Assembly: GCA_003158175.1 (NCBI GenBank)
Contig: PMHJ01000007.1
Location: 18,517 to 54,726 of the forward strand
DNA: 36,210 nt
Direction of reading: 5' to 3'
Source of the DNA: Candidatus Cybelea septentrionalis
GTDB taxonomy: Bacteria; Vulcanimicrobiota; Vulcanimicrobiia; Vulcanimicrobiales; Vulcanimicrobiaceae
Below are positions 7,450-14,177 of this stretch, one piece after another (the stretch's first letter is position 1; each line of letters starts with the position of its first letter). A model generated the notes under the pieces. It was not told the origin of the DNA, did no database searches, and was given only the letters and a program-made list of their open reading frames with translations. A program made the translations under genes and the position numbers.

Positions 7450-7504
7450 TTCCGCATTCCCCCGACGCGGCAAGCGGCGTGGCCTCCGGTGCGCGCCTTC
7501 TAAT

Positions 7505-7518
7505 ACTAATTGCTTAGT
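7505..7518. promoter_or_regulatory. Operator palindrome 1, ACTAA-N4-TTAGT
   Basis: A perfect inverted repeat, ACTAATTGCTTAGT. Its last base is the first base of a consensus -35 hexamer TTGACA. An identical pair of arms with a different spacer occurs at 7550-7563. Placement upstream of a BlaI-family gene suggests it is that repressor's binding site; no direct evidence is available. Confidence 0.65.
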
Positions 7519-7546
7519 TGACAACTCGATTCCGGTGCGTTACCCT
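7518..7546 (+). promoter_or_regulatory. Predicted promoter of the blaI-like operon
   Basis: TTGACA (7518-7523) is a perfect sigma-70 -35 element. After a 17-base spacer comes TACCCT (7541-7546), a weak -10 (3 of 6 matches). A start near 7553 would fall inside the second operator, so a bound repressor would block both polymerase contacts. Confidence 0.5.
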
Positions 7547-7549
7547 TCA

Positions 7550-7563
7550 ACTAACGAATTAGT
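7550..7563. promoter_or_regulatory. Operator palindrome 2, ACTAA-N4-TTAGT
   Basis: A perfect inverted repeat, ACTAACGAATTAGT, with the same arms as the copy 45 bases upstream. It covers the expected transcription start of the blaI-like operon and lies 31 bases before the start codon. Confidence 0.65.
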
Positions 7564-7594
7564 AGAAGCAACCTTCCGCCAGTAGAAAGCGAGC

Positions 7595-7981
7595 ATGGCA
7601 CGACGCCGTTCCAGCACCCTGACCGAAGCCGAGTTGCGGCTGATGGAAGTTCTTTGGGAGAAGGGCCAAGCGACGGTCGCGGAGGTGACGGCCGCCTTGC
7701 CGCCCCCGCCGAGCGCCTACAATAGCGTTCTTACCACGCTGCGTATCTTGGAACGAAAAGGATATGTCGCGCACGACGAGGCCGGCCGTGCCTTCGTCTA
7801 TCGGCCGTTGCTAGCCCGTGAGGATGCCGCGAAGAGTGCGGTCGGGCATTTGCTCTCGCGCTTTTTTGACAACAGCGCGGGAACGCTGGCGTTGCGCTTG
7901 ATTCAAAGCGAACGTCCGTCGAACGAGGAGCTAATGCGGCTCAAGGCGCTGATCGAGACCTATGAGGAGGGCCCGAAATGA
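7595..7981 (+). CDS. BlaI/MecI-family transcriptional repressor
   Basis: A 128-residue winged-helix repressor of the BlaI/MecI/CopY family. It opens with TLTEAELRLMEVLWEKGQAT and has the recognition region SAYNSVLTTLRILERKGYVAH, which matches the family's 'aytTV.T.L.RL.kKG.v'. The C-terminal dimerisation helices follow. In known systems the repressor is cleaved when a BlaR1-type membrane protease detects its ligand, which releases the operon. The stop overlaps the start of just such a protease gene (ATGA), and two identical palindromes bracket the promoter, so autoregulation is likely. No penicillin-binding sensor or beta-lactamase is present in this operon, so the inducer is probably not a beta-lactam. 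Confidence 0.92.
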   Translation: MARRRSSTLTEAELRLMEVLWEKGQATVAEVTAALPPPPSAYNSVLTTLRILERKGYVAHDEAGRAFVYRPLLAREDAAKSAVGHLLSRFFDNSAGTLALRLIQSERPSNEELMRLKALIETYEEGPK

Positions 7982-9849
7982 TTGCGATTGCGGCCACCGT
8001 GCTCAATGCGCTCTGGCAGGACGCGCTGCTCGTTGTCGTCGTCTGGCTCGTCTTGCAGGCGTGGCCGCGGATCAATGCGGCGACGCGTTATGCCGTCTGG
8101 ATCGTGACGCTGCTCGCCGCGCTCGTCGTCCCAATCGTCACGACGCTGGCCTTCTTTACGTCGTCAACGCCACCGGCGGCGGCGACCGCGCAGCACATTT
8201 CCCCGACGAGCTCCTCTCGCACCGCCGTTAGGCCGCAACCGTGGCATCACCGCGAGATTCGCACGGTCGGCGCGCCGGGCGCGATGCTCTCGCTTCCCAC
8301 TCGTCTGCACGTCACGGTGCCCTTGCGCCTCGCGGTCGCAGTGTTCGCTGCATGGGCGTTGCTGAGCGGTTACGCCGTAATCGGCCTTCTTATAGGACTC
8401 GCTCGCCTCGCGCGGCTAAAACGTGACGCCTTACCACTTCCCGTCGAGTATCGCGATTCGATGCCGCTATGGAGCGACGCGAATAAAGGAGGGCGCCCGG
8501 TTCGACTTTGCGTAAGCGAAGCGATCGACGTGCCGGTGGCCGTGGGCTTGTTCGACGCAATGATTTTGATACCGCAATCGCTGTTGGAACGCCTCTCGCC
8601 GGCGGAGGTCGAGCAGATCAGCCTGCACGAACTCGCGCATCTTCGTCGCGCCGATGACTGGAGCAACTGTCTGCAGCGGCTGATCGTCGCGGCGCTTGGT
8701 TGGAATCCTGCGGCTATCTTCATCGGGCAACAACTCGAGTTGGAGCGTGAAGTCGCCTGCGACGACTGGGTGCTCGCATCGGTGGGCGCCGTTCGCCCTT
8801 ATGCGATGTGCTTGACGAAAATGGCTGAAACTGCGGCGTGGCCGCACCACCCGATGCCGGCACCGGGCGTCTTTACGACCCGCAAGCAGATCTCGCTGCG
8901 GATCGAGCGGCTCTTGGGTACCGGGCGCGACATTGCAACGACGCTCGCTATCGGTCCGGCCGCAGCCGCGGCTGCGGCGGTCGCCGCACTGGCGATCGCG
9001 ATATCGTTGGTCGCACCGTCGGTTGCCGCTCCTGCGGCTACGGTTGAACCGGCGGTAGCGAGCGCCCCCGTGGTAACGAATGCGCCCGCGCTGCCGAAGA
9101 AAACGATCGTGACGCCGACGCCCGAAGTGAAGATCGCGCGAGTTGCCGAGTCGATCGCGCCGATGGCACGCGTCACGGCGGAGCCCCTGCGTGTAAGTGT
9201 CGCCAAGAAGCTCAGCGTTGCCGCGAGCCAAGTGGCCGTTGCGCAGAGCGACGGGAAGTCGTGCGCGGGCTGCGATCTACAAGGAGTGAACTGGGCGGGG
9301 CGCGACCTTCGCGGCGCAAACTATACCGGTGTCGACTTCAGCCGCGCAAATCTTGCGGGAGTCAATCTTTCGGAGAGCGTTCTAAACGGGACAGATTTTA
9401 CGAAAGCAAATCTCAGCGGCGCCTCGTTCCGTCACGCGCACTTGACGGGCTGCGACTTCTCGCAAGCGAACCTCGAGGGCGCCGATTTTACTAATGCCTG
9501 GATATCGGAGTGTCAGTTTACCGGCGCGCGGTTGGAAGGCTCACAACTTCGCGATATCCTCAACGGCTGCAAGGGTTGCGATTTCAGTCACGCCGACCTT
9601 GCGCGGCTTAACTTGGCCGGCGTGCGTGTCAATGGTGACGATTTCACGCACGCCGATCTGCGCGACGTCAACTTCGCCGGCGCGGAGCTCGTCGCTTGCG
9701 ACTTTAGCGACGCGCGATTGGACGGCGCAAACTTTTCCGGCGCGATGCTCGACGGGTGCGATGTCGACGGCGTCGATCTCAAACACGTCGATTTCTCGAA
9801 GGCCAAGATCACCGACATGGATATCCCAGGGAGAAACGCTCCGCCATAA
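7978..9849 (+). CDS. BlaR1-type M56 protease with pentapeptide-repeat sensor
   Basis: A 623-residue fusion. Residues 5-60 hold two transmembrane helices and residues 114-141 a third. The cytoplasmic M56 metalloprotease domain follows, with zinc motif HELAH at 217-221 and LEREVACDD (Glu258 as probable third ligand). A fourth hydrophobic segment lies at about 320-347, then a Pro/Ala/Val linker. From 428 to the end the usual BlaR1 penicillin-binding domain is absent; instead there is a pentapeptide-repeat solenoid (A(D/N)LxG, for example GRDLRGANYTGVDFSRANLA) in two modules, each opening with CxxC: Cys429/432 and Cys531/534. By analogy to BlaR1 this part lies outside the membrane and senses a signal that activates cleavage of the BlaI-like repressor. 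The protease assignment is firm; sensor role and signal are inference. Confidence 0.9.
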   Translation: MIAIAATVLNALWQDALLVVVVWLVLQAWPRINAATRYAVWIVTLLAALVVPIVTTLAFFTSSTPPAAATAQHISPTSSSRTAVRPQPWHHREIRTVGAPGAMLSLPTRLHVTVPLRLAVAVFAAWALLSGYAVIGLLIGLARLARLKRDALPLPVEYRDSMPLWSDANKGGRPVRLCVSEAIDVPVAVGLFDAMILIPQSLLERLSPAEVEQISLHELAHLRRADDWSNCLQRLIVAALGWNPAAIFIGQQLELEREVACDDWVLASVGAVRPYAMCLTKMAETAAWPHHPMPAPGVFTTRKQISLRIERLLGTGRDIATTLAIGPAAAAAAAVAALAIAISLVAPSVAAPAATVEPAVASAPVVTNAPALPKKTIVTPTPEVKIARVAESIAPMARVTAEPLRVSVAKKLSVAASQVAVAQSDGKSCAGCDLQGVNWAGRDLRGANYTGVDFSRANLAGVNLSESVLNGTDFTKANLSGASFRHAHLTGCDFSQANLEGADFTNAWISECQFTGARLEGSQLRDILNGCKGCDFSHADLARLNLAGVRVNGDDFTHADLRDVNFAGAELVACDFSDARLDGANFSGAMLDGCDVDGVDLKHVDFSKAKITDMDIPGRNAPP

Positions 9850-9856
9850 CCTAAAC

Positions 9857-9874
9857 CGGCGATCTAGCCGTTTT
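9857..9874 (+). terminator. Weak hairpin plus T run between blaR-like and PRP genes
   Basis: CGGC-GATCTA-GCCG is followed at once by TTTT, seven bases after the protease gene stop. The stem is only 4 bp, extended by A-T pairs after one mismatch. It could attenuate transcription into the downstream genes, or be chance. Confidence 0.25.
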
Positions 9875-9944
9875 AAAAAAGCCGCGCGGTCGAGGCCTGC
9901 TTTCCTGCGCCCTCCGGCCGCCTCGTAACAAGGAGCAACACCAC

Positions 9945-10700
9945 ATGAACTATCTCCTAGCCGTGGTCGCCGTACTAGCAAGCAGTCTCGGGACGGCCGG
10001 TGGGCTTCCCGCACACTGCTCGGGGTGCTCGTTTGCCGGACGCGACCTGCATGGAGCCGGCCTCGCCAACGTCGAGTACGCCGGCGTTAATCTGTCGCAT
10101 GCAAACCTTCGCGACGCCGACCTGCGCGGCGCGAGACTGGCCGGAGTCGACCTTTACGCGGCCGATCTGCGCGGCGCGGATTTTGCCAAAGCGAAGCTCG
10201 CGGGAGTCGACCTTCACCAGGCGCAGTTGTCGGGCGCTATCTTTACTGGCGCCACGTTAGCGGGGGTCAACTTGCGAGACGTGTTCAACGGCCTGCGCGA
10301 CATCGATGCGCGCGGCCTGCTTCATAAGTGCGCGGGTTGCGACGCCCGAGGCGCAGTGATCGCCGGATTCGATCTTTCGGGCGTCTCGATCGAGGGAGGC
10401 GATTTCCGCGAAGCTCGCGCGCAACGCGTACGTTTTTCCGGCGCCGAACTCGAGGGCGTGGATTTTGCGCAAGCCGATCTTCGCGACGCCGATCTTCGCT
10501 ACGCCAAGCTCTGCTGGCGTAATACCGACGATCCCAGAGTCCAGTGTATCGATTTGCGGGGAGCCGACGTTCGCGGCGCCGACTTCCGCGGCGCGCTGCT
10601 CTGCCAAAACGATCGCAGGCCGCGTAACTGTATGCCGGTCGATGCGGCAAAGCTGCGTGAGGGAAGCCGCTCGAGCCTCGCAGGCGCCATTCTGCCGTGA
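9945..10700 (+). CDS. Secreted pentapeptide-repeat protein, CxxC-capped
   Basis: A 251-residue protein with an N-terminal signal peptide (MNYLLAVVAVLASSLGTAGG) and a nearly continuous pentapeptide-repeat solenoid. It has two modules, each starting with CxxC: Cys25/28 (HCSGCSF) and Cys129/132 (KCAGCDA). The spacing between the two motifs is 104 residues, against 102 in the sensor domain of the upstream protease, and both first modules end in LRD(I/V)xNG, so the two domains share one architecture. Further cysteines lie at 190, 201, 220 and 229. AAGGAG stands about 10 bases before the ATG. It may be a ligand, decoy or surrogate of the sensor, or the protein whose state is monitored. It lacks the context of Qnr-type gyrase-protecting proteins, which are cytoplasmic. 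Confidence 0.88.
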   Translation: MNYLLAVVAVLASSLGTAGGLPAHCSGCSFAGRDLHGAGLANVEYAGVNLSHANLRDADLRGARLAGVDLYAADLRGADFAKAKLAGVDLHQAQLSGAIFTGATLAGVNLRDVFNGLRDIDARGLLHKCAGCDARGAVIAGFDLSGVSIEGGDFREARAQRVRFSGAELEGVDFAQADLRDADLRYAKLCWRNTDDPRVQCIDLRGADVRGADFRGALLCQNDRRPRNCMPVDAAKLREGSRSSLAGAILP

Positions 10701-12817
10701 GAGCAACGCTCGGCGCAGCGCTCGTCGCCCTCGCAATCGCCGCCACGAGCGCGCCCGCGTTGGCGTATCCGCGACTGACGGTGCCGCAGTCGGCGAATCC
10801 TCCGTTGGATCCGAGTGCGCCGGCAGCGCAATGGTCGCAGGCCGCAAGCCTCACGCTTCCATGGGACGACGTTCGCTCGCGGCCCGCCAGCGAGCCGACG
10901 AAAGCGTGGATTACGACCGATGGGCACGCGCTCTACGTGCGATTCGACGCCGTTCAGCACGAGCCGATCGCCGCGAAGCAACACACCAACGACGTCGGGC
11001 AGGGCAACGACGACGAAGTATGGGTAGACCTCTGGCCCAACGGCGTCAGCGGCTACTTTTATCAGTTCTACGCTACCCCGAACGGAACGCACTACGAGTT
11101 TTCGTCGGAGAATACCGCGTACTCGCCAAACTGGGAGTCGGCCGGAGCCGCGCATAACGACGGCTATACCGTAACGATGAAGATTCCGGTCGACGTGCTG
11201 CGCAACGCCCACGGCGGCGTTTGGAAAGCACAGTTCGTGCGATACGTTCACGCGACGGGCGAGCAGCAGGTCTGGTCGTACGACAAAGTCCAGATGCAGC
11301 CCGATTCGTATGGCAGCGCAGATTACGCGCACGCAGGCTCTATCGACCTCCCGCACATCACCGGAGTTTCGGCCTCGCGGCCGAAGCCGAGGGCGGCGCT
11401 CTACGCCTTGGGCGAAGCGGCGAGCCGCAGCATCGGCGGATCCACGTCGCGGGTCGGTGCGGACCTGTCGGTCCCGATTACGCCGACCGCCTCGTTCTAC
11501 TCCACGTTCCATCCCGACTACTCGAACGTCGAGCTCGATCAGCAGTCGATCGCGCCGACGGTCTATCAACGATATTACAGTGAGGTCCGGCCGTTCTTCA
11601 CGCAAGCGGCAAACTTCTATAACGCCTTCAACTGCGACGCCTGCCCGAACGTCCAGGCGCTCTATACGCCCGCGATTCCGACGCCGAGCGAAGGATATGC
11701 CGTTGAGGGTAAACAGGGGCCGCTTGGCTTTGCCGCGTTCGACGCGATCGGTGAGAATCGGAACGATCTCGCCAGCACGCTGGATTACACGTCGCCGGAT
11801 ACGAGGTGGCAGGGGAGCATCGAACGCGTCGCCGTGAGCCTGCCCGGCTTAGTTGACGACGTCACGGAAACCGGCATGGCATACTCCGATCTCAAACACG
11901 TCAGCGGGTATTTTAACTACGGCGACGATTCCGGCACGAACGTCCTCGTCCCCGACCAGGCCCAGTATTACGATTTGGGCGGCGGCTGGGCGAATCAAAC
12001 GTTCGGCTTCTTTGGCGCGACGCGCAAGATCGGCGAATATTACGACCCCGTCGATGGGTTCGTCTCCCATCCCGGTATTGCCGGCTACGCGCTCTACAGC
12101 GCAAAGATTTGGGATTTCGACGGAAACAGCGATCTCAAGGCGGTGGGCGTCTCCGGATTCGTCGACCGCTACCAGGGACCGTCGATGGGAAGCGCGCAGA
12201 GCGACAACCAAGTGCTGCTGGACGTCCTCACGAAGAACGCGCTCGATTTTCAGGTGTTCAGTGGTTCGAACTATTGGCGCTTCGGAAACATCTTGACGCC
12301 GATTTCGCAGAACGCCGGCTTTTCGTTTACGTACGATAGCGGCTTGCAGACGAATAATCCAGGAAACTTCCCGTATCATGGAACGTCGTCGACGCCGACG
12401 CAGATCAACTATGACACGGGGCGATACGGCGCGGGGCGGCTCGACACGTGGTTTCGCACCACGACGATCCGCGTGGGCAATCGCGGCGCACTTACGCTGG
12501 CGCTTGACGATACGGCCCAATGGCTGCCGAGTCCAGGGGCCGAGAACATTCAATGGTTCGAGAGCCTGAGCTACGCGTATCAGCTCGGAAGCAACTCGTC
12601 TTTTGCCGTCGGAATACGGAGCGTGATCGGCGATCCGCCGATTCCAAATGGCGGAGGCGATTGCATCGGCCGTTGTTCGAATGTTTCGGTGGCGTACCAC
12701 TTACGGCTCCGTACGAGCGAGATTTACCTCGCATACGGCGATCCAAACACGCTCACGACGGTGCCGCAAGTGATTCTCAAGCTAATCTTCTATGCAGGAG
12801 CGCAAAAGGGCACGTAG
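10697..12817 (+). CDS. DUF5916-type outer-membrane barrel with CBM9-like domain
   Basis: A 706-residue exported protein. After a signal peptide (MRATLGAALVALAIAATSAPALA) comes a beta-sandwich like carbohydrate-binding family 9 (WSQAASLTLPW, AWITTDGHALYVRFDA, GNDDEVWVDLWP). From about residue 225 it carries the DUF5916 region, including the marker PDYSNVELDQQ and YYSEVRPFF ('nPdfs.ve.D......e.r.ffPEkRpFF' in the family). The rest alternates short Gly/aromatic beta strands as expected for an outer-membrane barrel. Two CxxC-like elements occur, NCDACP (Cys313/316) and CIGRC near the end. The GTG start overlaps the pentapeptide-repeat gene stop (GTGA), so the two are translationally coupled. The function of the family is unknown; a role in import or in surface anchoring is a guess. 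Confidence 0.85.
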   Translation: MRATLGAALVALAIAATSAPALAYPRLTVPQSANPPLDPSAPAAQWSQAASLTLPWDDVRSRPASEPTKAWITTDGHALYVRFDAVQHEPIAAKQHTNDVGQGNDDEVWVDLWPNGVSGYFYQFYATPNGTHYEFSSENTAYSPNWESAGAAHNDGYTVTMKIPVDVLRNAHGGVWKAQFVRYVHATGEQQVWSYDKVQMQPDSYGSADYAHAGSIDLPHITGVSASRPKPRAALYALGEAASRSIGGSTSRVGADLSVPITPTASFYSTFHPDYSNVELDQQSIAPTVYQRYYSEVRPFFTQAANFYNAFNCDACPNVQALYTPAIPTPSEGYAVEGKQGPLGFAAFDAIGENRNDLASTLDYTSPDTRWQGSIERVAVSLPGLVDDVTETGMAYSDLKHVSGYFNYGDDSGTNVLVPDQAQYYDLGGGWANQTFGFFGATRKIGEYYDPVDGFVSHPGIAGYALYSAKIWDFDGNSDLKAVGVSGFVDRYQGPSMGSAQSDNQVLLDVLTKNALDFQVFSGSNYWRFGNILTPISQNAGFSFTYDSGLQTNNPGNFPYHGTSSTPTQINYDTGRYGAGRLDTWFRTTTIRVGNRGALTLALDDTAQWLPSPGAENIQWFESLSYAYQLGSNSSFAVGIRSVIGDPPIPNGGGDCIGRCSNVSVAYHLRLRTSEIYLAYGDPNTLTTVPQVILKLIFYAGAQKGT

Positions 12818-12909
12818 GAGCCCGCGCGCCAAAACTTCGGCGAAATGATGCGCCATCGGGTTTGCTTGGGTACGGTCGCCCGGGGAGAGGAGCTCAGGAA
12901 CCCTTCACC

Positions 12910-13209
12910 TCAGTCTTTTAGCTCAACGAAGACGACGTGTGTATCGGTGGTCCCTATGTTCTCGCCCGTATGGATTTCAGCCGGCCGCCAGAGTGCCCGT
13001 CCTGTTTCCAGAGCGACTTCCTTAACGTCATCGCCTACAGTCAATCGGCGCCGGAAGTCAGACAGAGTTAACAGCACACTGTTAGGGTGCCGATGTGGTT
13101 TCGTCTTCGCTCCGGGCGTGTCTCGGTAGTCCAGAACTCAGACCCGGTCATTCTCGAAAATCGTCTTGTACTTGTCCGGATCGGTGTAGGTCGGATCTAG
13201 ATCGTCCAT
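12910..13209 (-). pseudogene. Cupin-family protein, broken by one in-frame TGA
   Basis: Read on the minus strand from the ATG at 13209, the frame encodes MDDLDPTYTDPDKYKTIFEN followed by DRV, then a TGA at 13140-13138 (codon 24), and continues in the same frame with VLDYRDTPGAKTKPHRHPNS, ...WRPAEIHTGENIGTTDTHVV and FVELKD before a real stop. Both halves belong to one small cupin family whose intact members read 'ENDRVRVLeYRDkPG.kT..H.HPdsv', so the TGA sits exactly where an Arg codon is expected; CGA to TGA is one transition. The protein would be about 99 residues with His ligands in KPHRHP. Either this is a recent nonsense mutation or a sequence error. It probably belonged to the minus-strand unit with the two upstream membrane-protein genes. 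Confidence 0.8.
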
Positions 13210-13266
13210 GGGCAGCCCTCTTTCTCTCAACGGGCGCTACGCTCGAGCGTGGGACGTTCCTCTTCC

Positions 13267-13284
13267 CCCGGCCCTGCGGCCGGG
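13267..13284. other. GC-rich hairpin downstream of the 51-aa gene
   Basis: CCCGGCC-CTGC-GGCCGGG is a perfect 7-bp stem. It lies 22 bases beyond the stop of the small membrane protein gene on the minus strand. No T run follows on either strand, so it is at best an RNA-stability element. Confidence 0.35.
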
Positions 13285-13305
13285 CGAAGCGGCTGGCGGG
13301 CCCGT

Positions 13306-13461
13306 TCATGGGCGCCTCAGGAATCTCAAGTAGAATGCTGCGAACACCAAGACGATTCCAATATTCACTATAAGCCGCTCCCAGAATCGGTTTCTGAAGA
13401 ACGCGAAATCTACACTGACTATGATGGCTGCCATGGTCACTGCGTAAAGCACGATGGCCAT
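13306..13461 (-). CDS. Small two-helix membrane protein
   Basis: A 51-residue protein too short for most gene callers. It reads MAIVLYAVTMAAIIVSVDFA as the first transmembrane helix, then a conserved-looking polar hinge FFRNRFWERLIVN, and a second helix IGIVLVFAAFYLRFLRRP. The sharp helix-hinge-helix pattern, absence of rare residues and a clean stop favour a real gene; I recall similar small proteins in other soil bacteria but cannot name a function. The ATG at 13461 is used; an in-frame GTG 12 bases upstream is an alternative. It lies between the 167-residue membrane protein and the broken cupin gene, all on the minus strand. Confidence 0.65.
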   Translation of the reverse strand: MAIVLYAVTMAAIIVSVDFAFFRNRFWERLIVNIGIVLVFAAFYLRFLRRP

Positions 13462-13511
13462 TCGTCTGCCCACTTTCAGTTACATTACCACAGGTTCTGA
13501 CAGCAGCTTTC

Positions 13512-14015
13512 TTAGGCGCCGTTCCGTAGGAGTATCACGAAGACCAGCGCGTGCGATACTAAGAGGGGTGGCACAATCGCCGTTATGAGGTAGTACGCGG
13601 CGCCTAATGAGCCGGGGTTGAGGGCGAGGTTGACGCGTGCTCCTCTGTAAAACCCGTACAAAAGATCGAGCGCACCCCAAACGTTGAAAATCCAGACCAC
13701 CTCAAATGCCCAAGGTAAGTTATACGCCACCGCGGCCGCCGCAATGATGGCGAGAATCCCAGCGACCAGGTCGCCGTAAGCAGCCGGCACGGCCCAGCTC
13801 CTCGGTAACGACGCGGAAACGACACCGGGCACTAGAAAGCTGAGGCCAATGAAGCGAAGAAACATGTGCGGAACCACAAGCCACAGCAGCGCTACATGAG
13901 TGTCCTGGGCTTGGAGCCACGGCATTGCAAAAAGCACCGCGGCTGCAACCGAACTCACGAAGCTCGCCAGTACGTTAATTCCGAAGATCGCGAGAGGCTT
14001 CATCGGCTGCCGCAT
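13512..14015 (-). CDS. Hypothetical multi-pass membrane protein
   Basis: A 167-residue integral membrane protein with about five hydrophobic helices: IFGINVLASFVSSVAAAVLF, a segment with ALLWLVVPHMFLRFIGLSFLV, YGDLVAGILAIIAAAAVAY, FEVVWIFNVWGALDLLYGF and YYLITAIVPPLLVSHALVFV. No charged catalytic signature is visible. I do not recognise a characterised family. A second Met (MKPLAIFG) four codons in is an alternative start. It probably leads a minus-strand operon with the small membrane protein 50 bases downstream. Confidence 0.75.
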   Translation of the reverse strand: MRQPMKPLAIFGINVLASFVSSVAAAVLFAMPWLQAQDTHVALLWLVVPHMFLRFIGLSFLVPGVVSASLPRSWAVPAAYGDLVAGILAIIAAAAVAYNLPWAFEVVWIFNVWGALDLLYGFYRGARVNLALNPGSLGAAYYLITAIVPPLLVSHALVFVILLRNGA

Positions 14016-14134
14016 GCCTTTTTGTCAGGTCTAAGTGTCACCGGAGCTCCTTTGCGATTCAGATGACTTAGTGCAACAGATAGTGTACTGCATCCGCTGC
14101 GTGGGGAGTCTGCTTTACGGAAATCCGGAAAAGA

Positions 14135-14160
14135 GACGAGCCCGCCGAAGCGGGCTCGTC
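14135..14160 (-). terminator. Intrinsic terminator of the HAF lipoprotein gene
   Basis: GACGAGCCCGC-loop-GCGGGCTCGTC is a perfect 11-bp stem. On the minus strand the loop is TTCG, a very stable tetraloop, and the tail reads TCTCTTTTCC. It begins 18 bases past the stop of the HAF gene. Confidence 0.85.
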
Positions 14161-14177
14161 CCCTTGGTGCCGCTGCC

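Noticed and set aside
7595..9849. Classical beta-lactam induction system
   Set aside because: The penicillin-binding sensor domain is absent, and no beta-lactamase or PBP gene lies in the operon.
9945..10700. Qnr-like fluoroquinolone protection by the pentapeptide-repeat protein
   Set aside because: The protein has a signal peptide and Cys caps, while Qnr/MfpA act on gyrase in the cytoplasm.
12845..13129. Plus-strand frame after the barrel gene
   Set aside because: No motif or ribosome-binding site; the minus strand here encodes a recognisable cupin with one stop codon, which explains the open frame.
13267..13284. Intrinsic terminator
   Set aside because: The stem is good but no T run follows on either strand.
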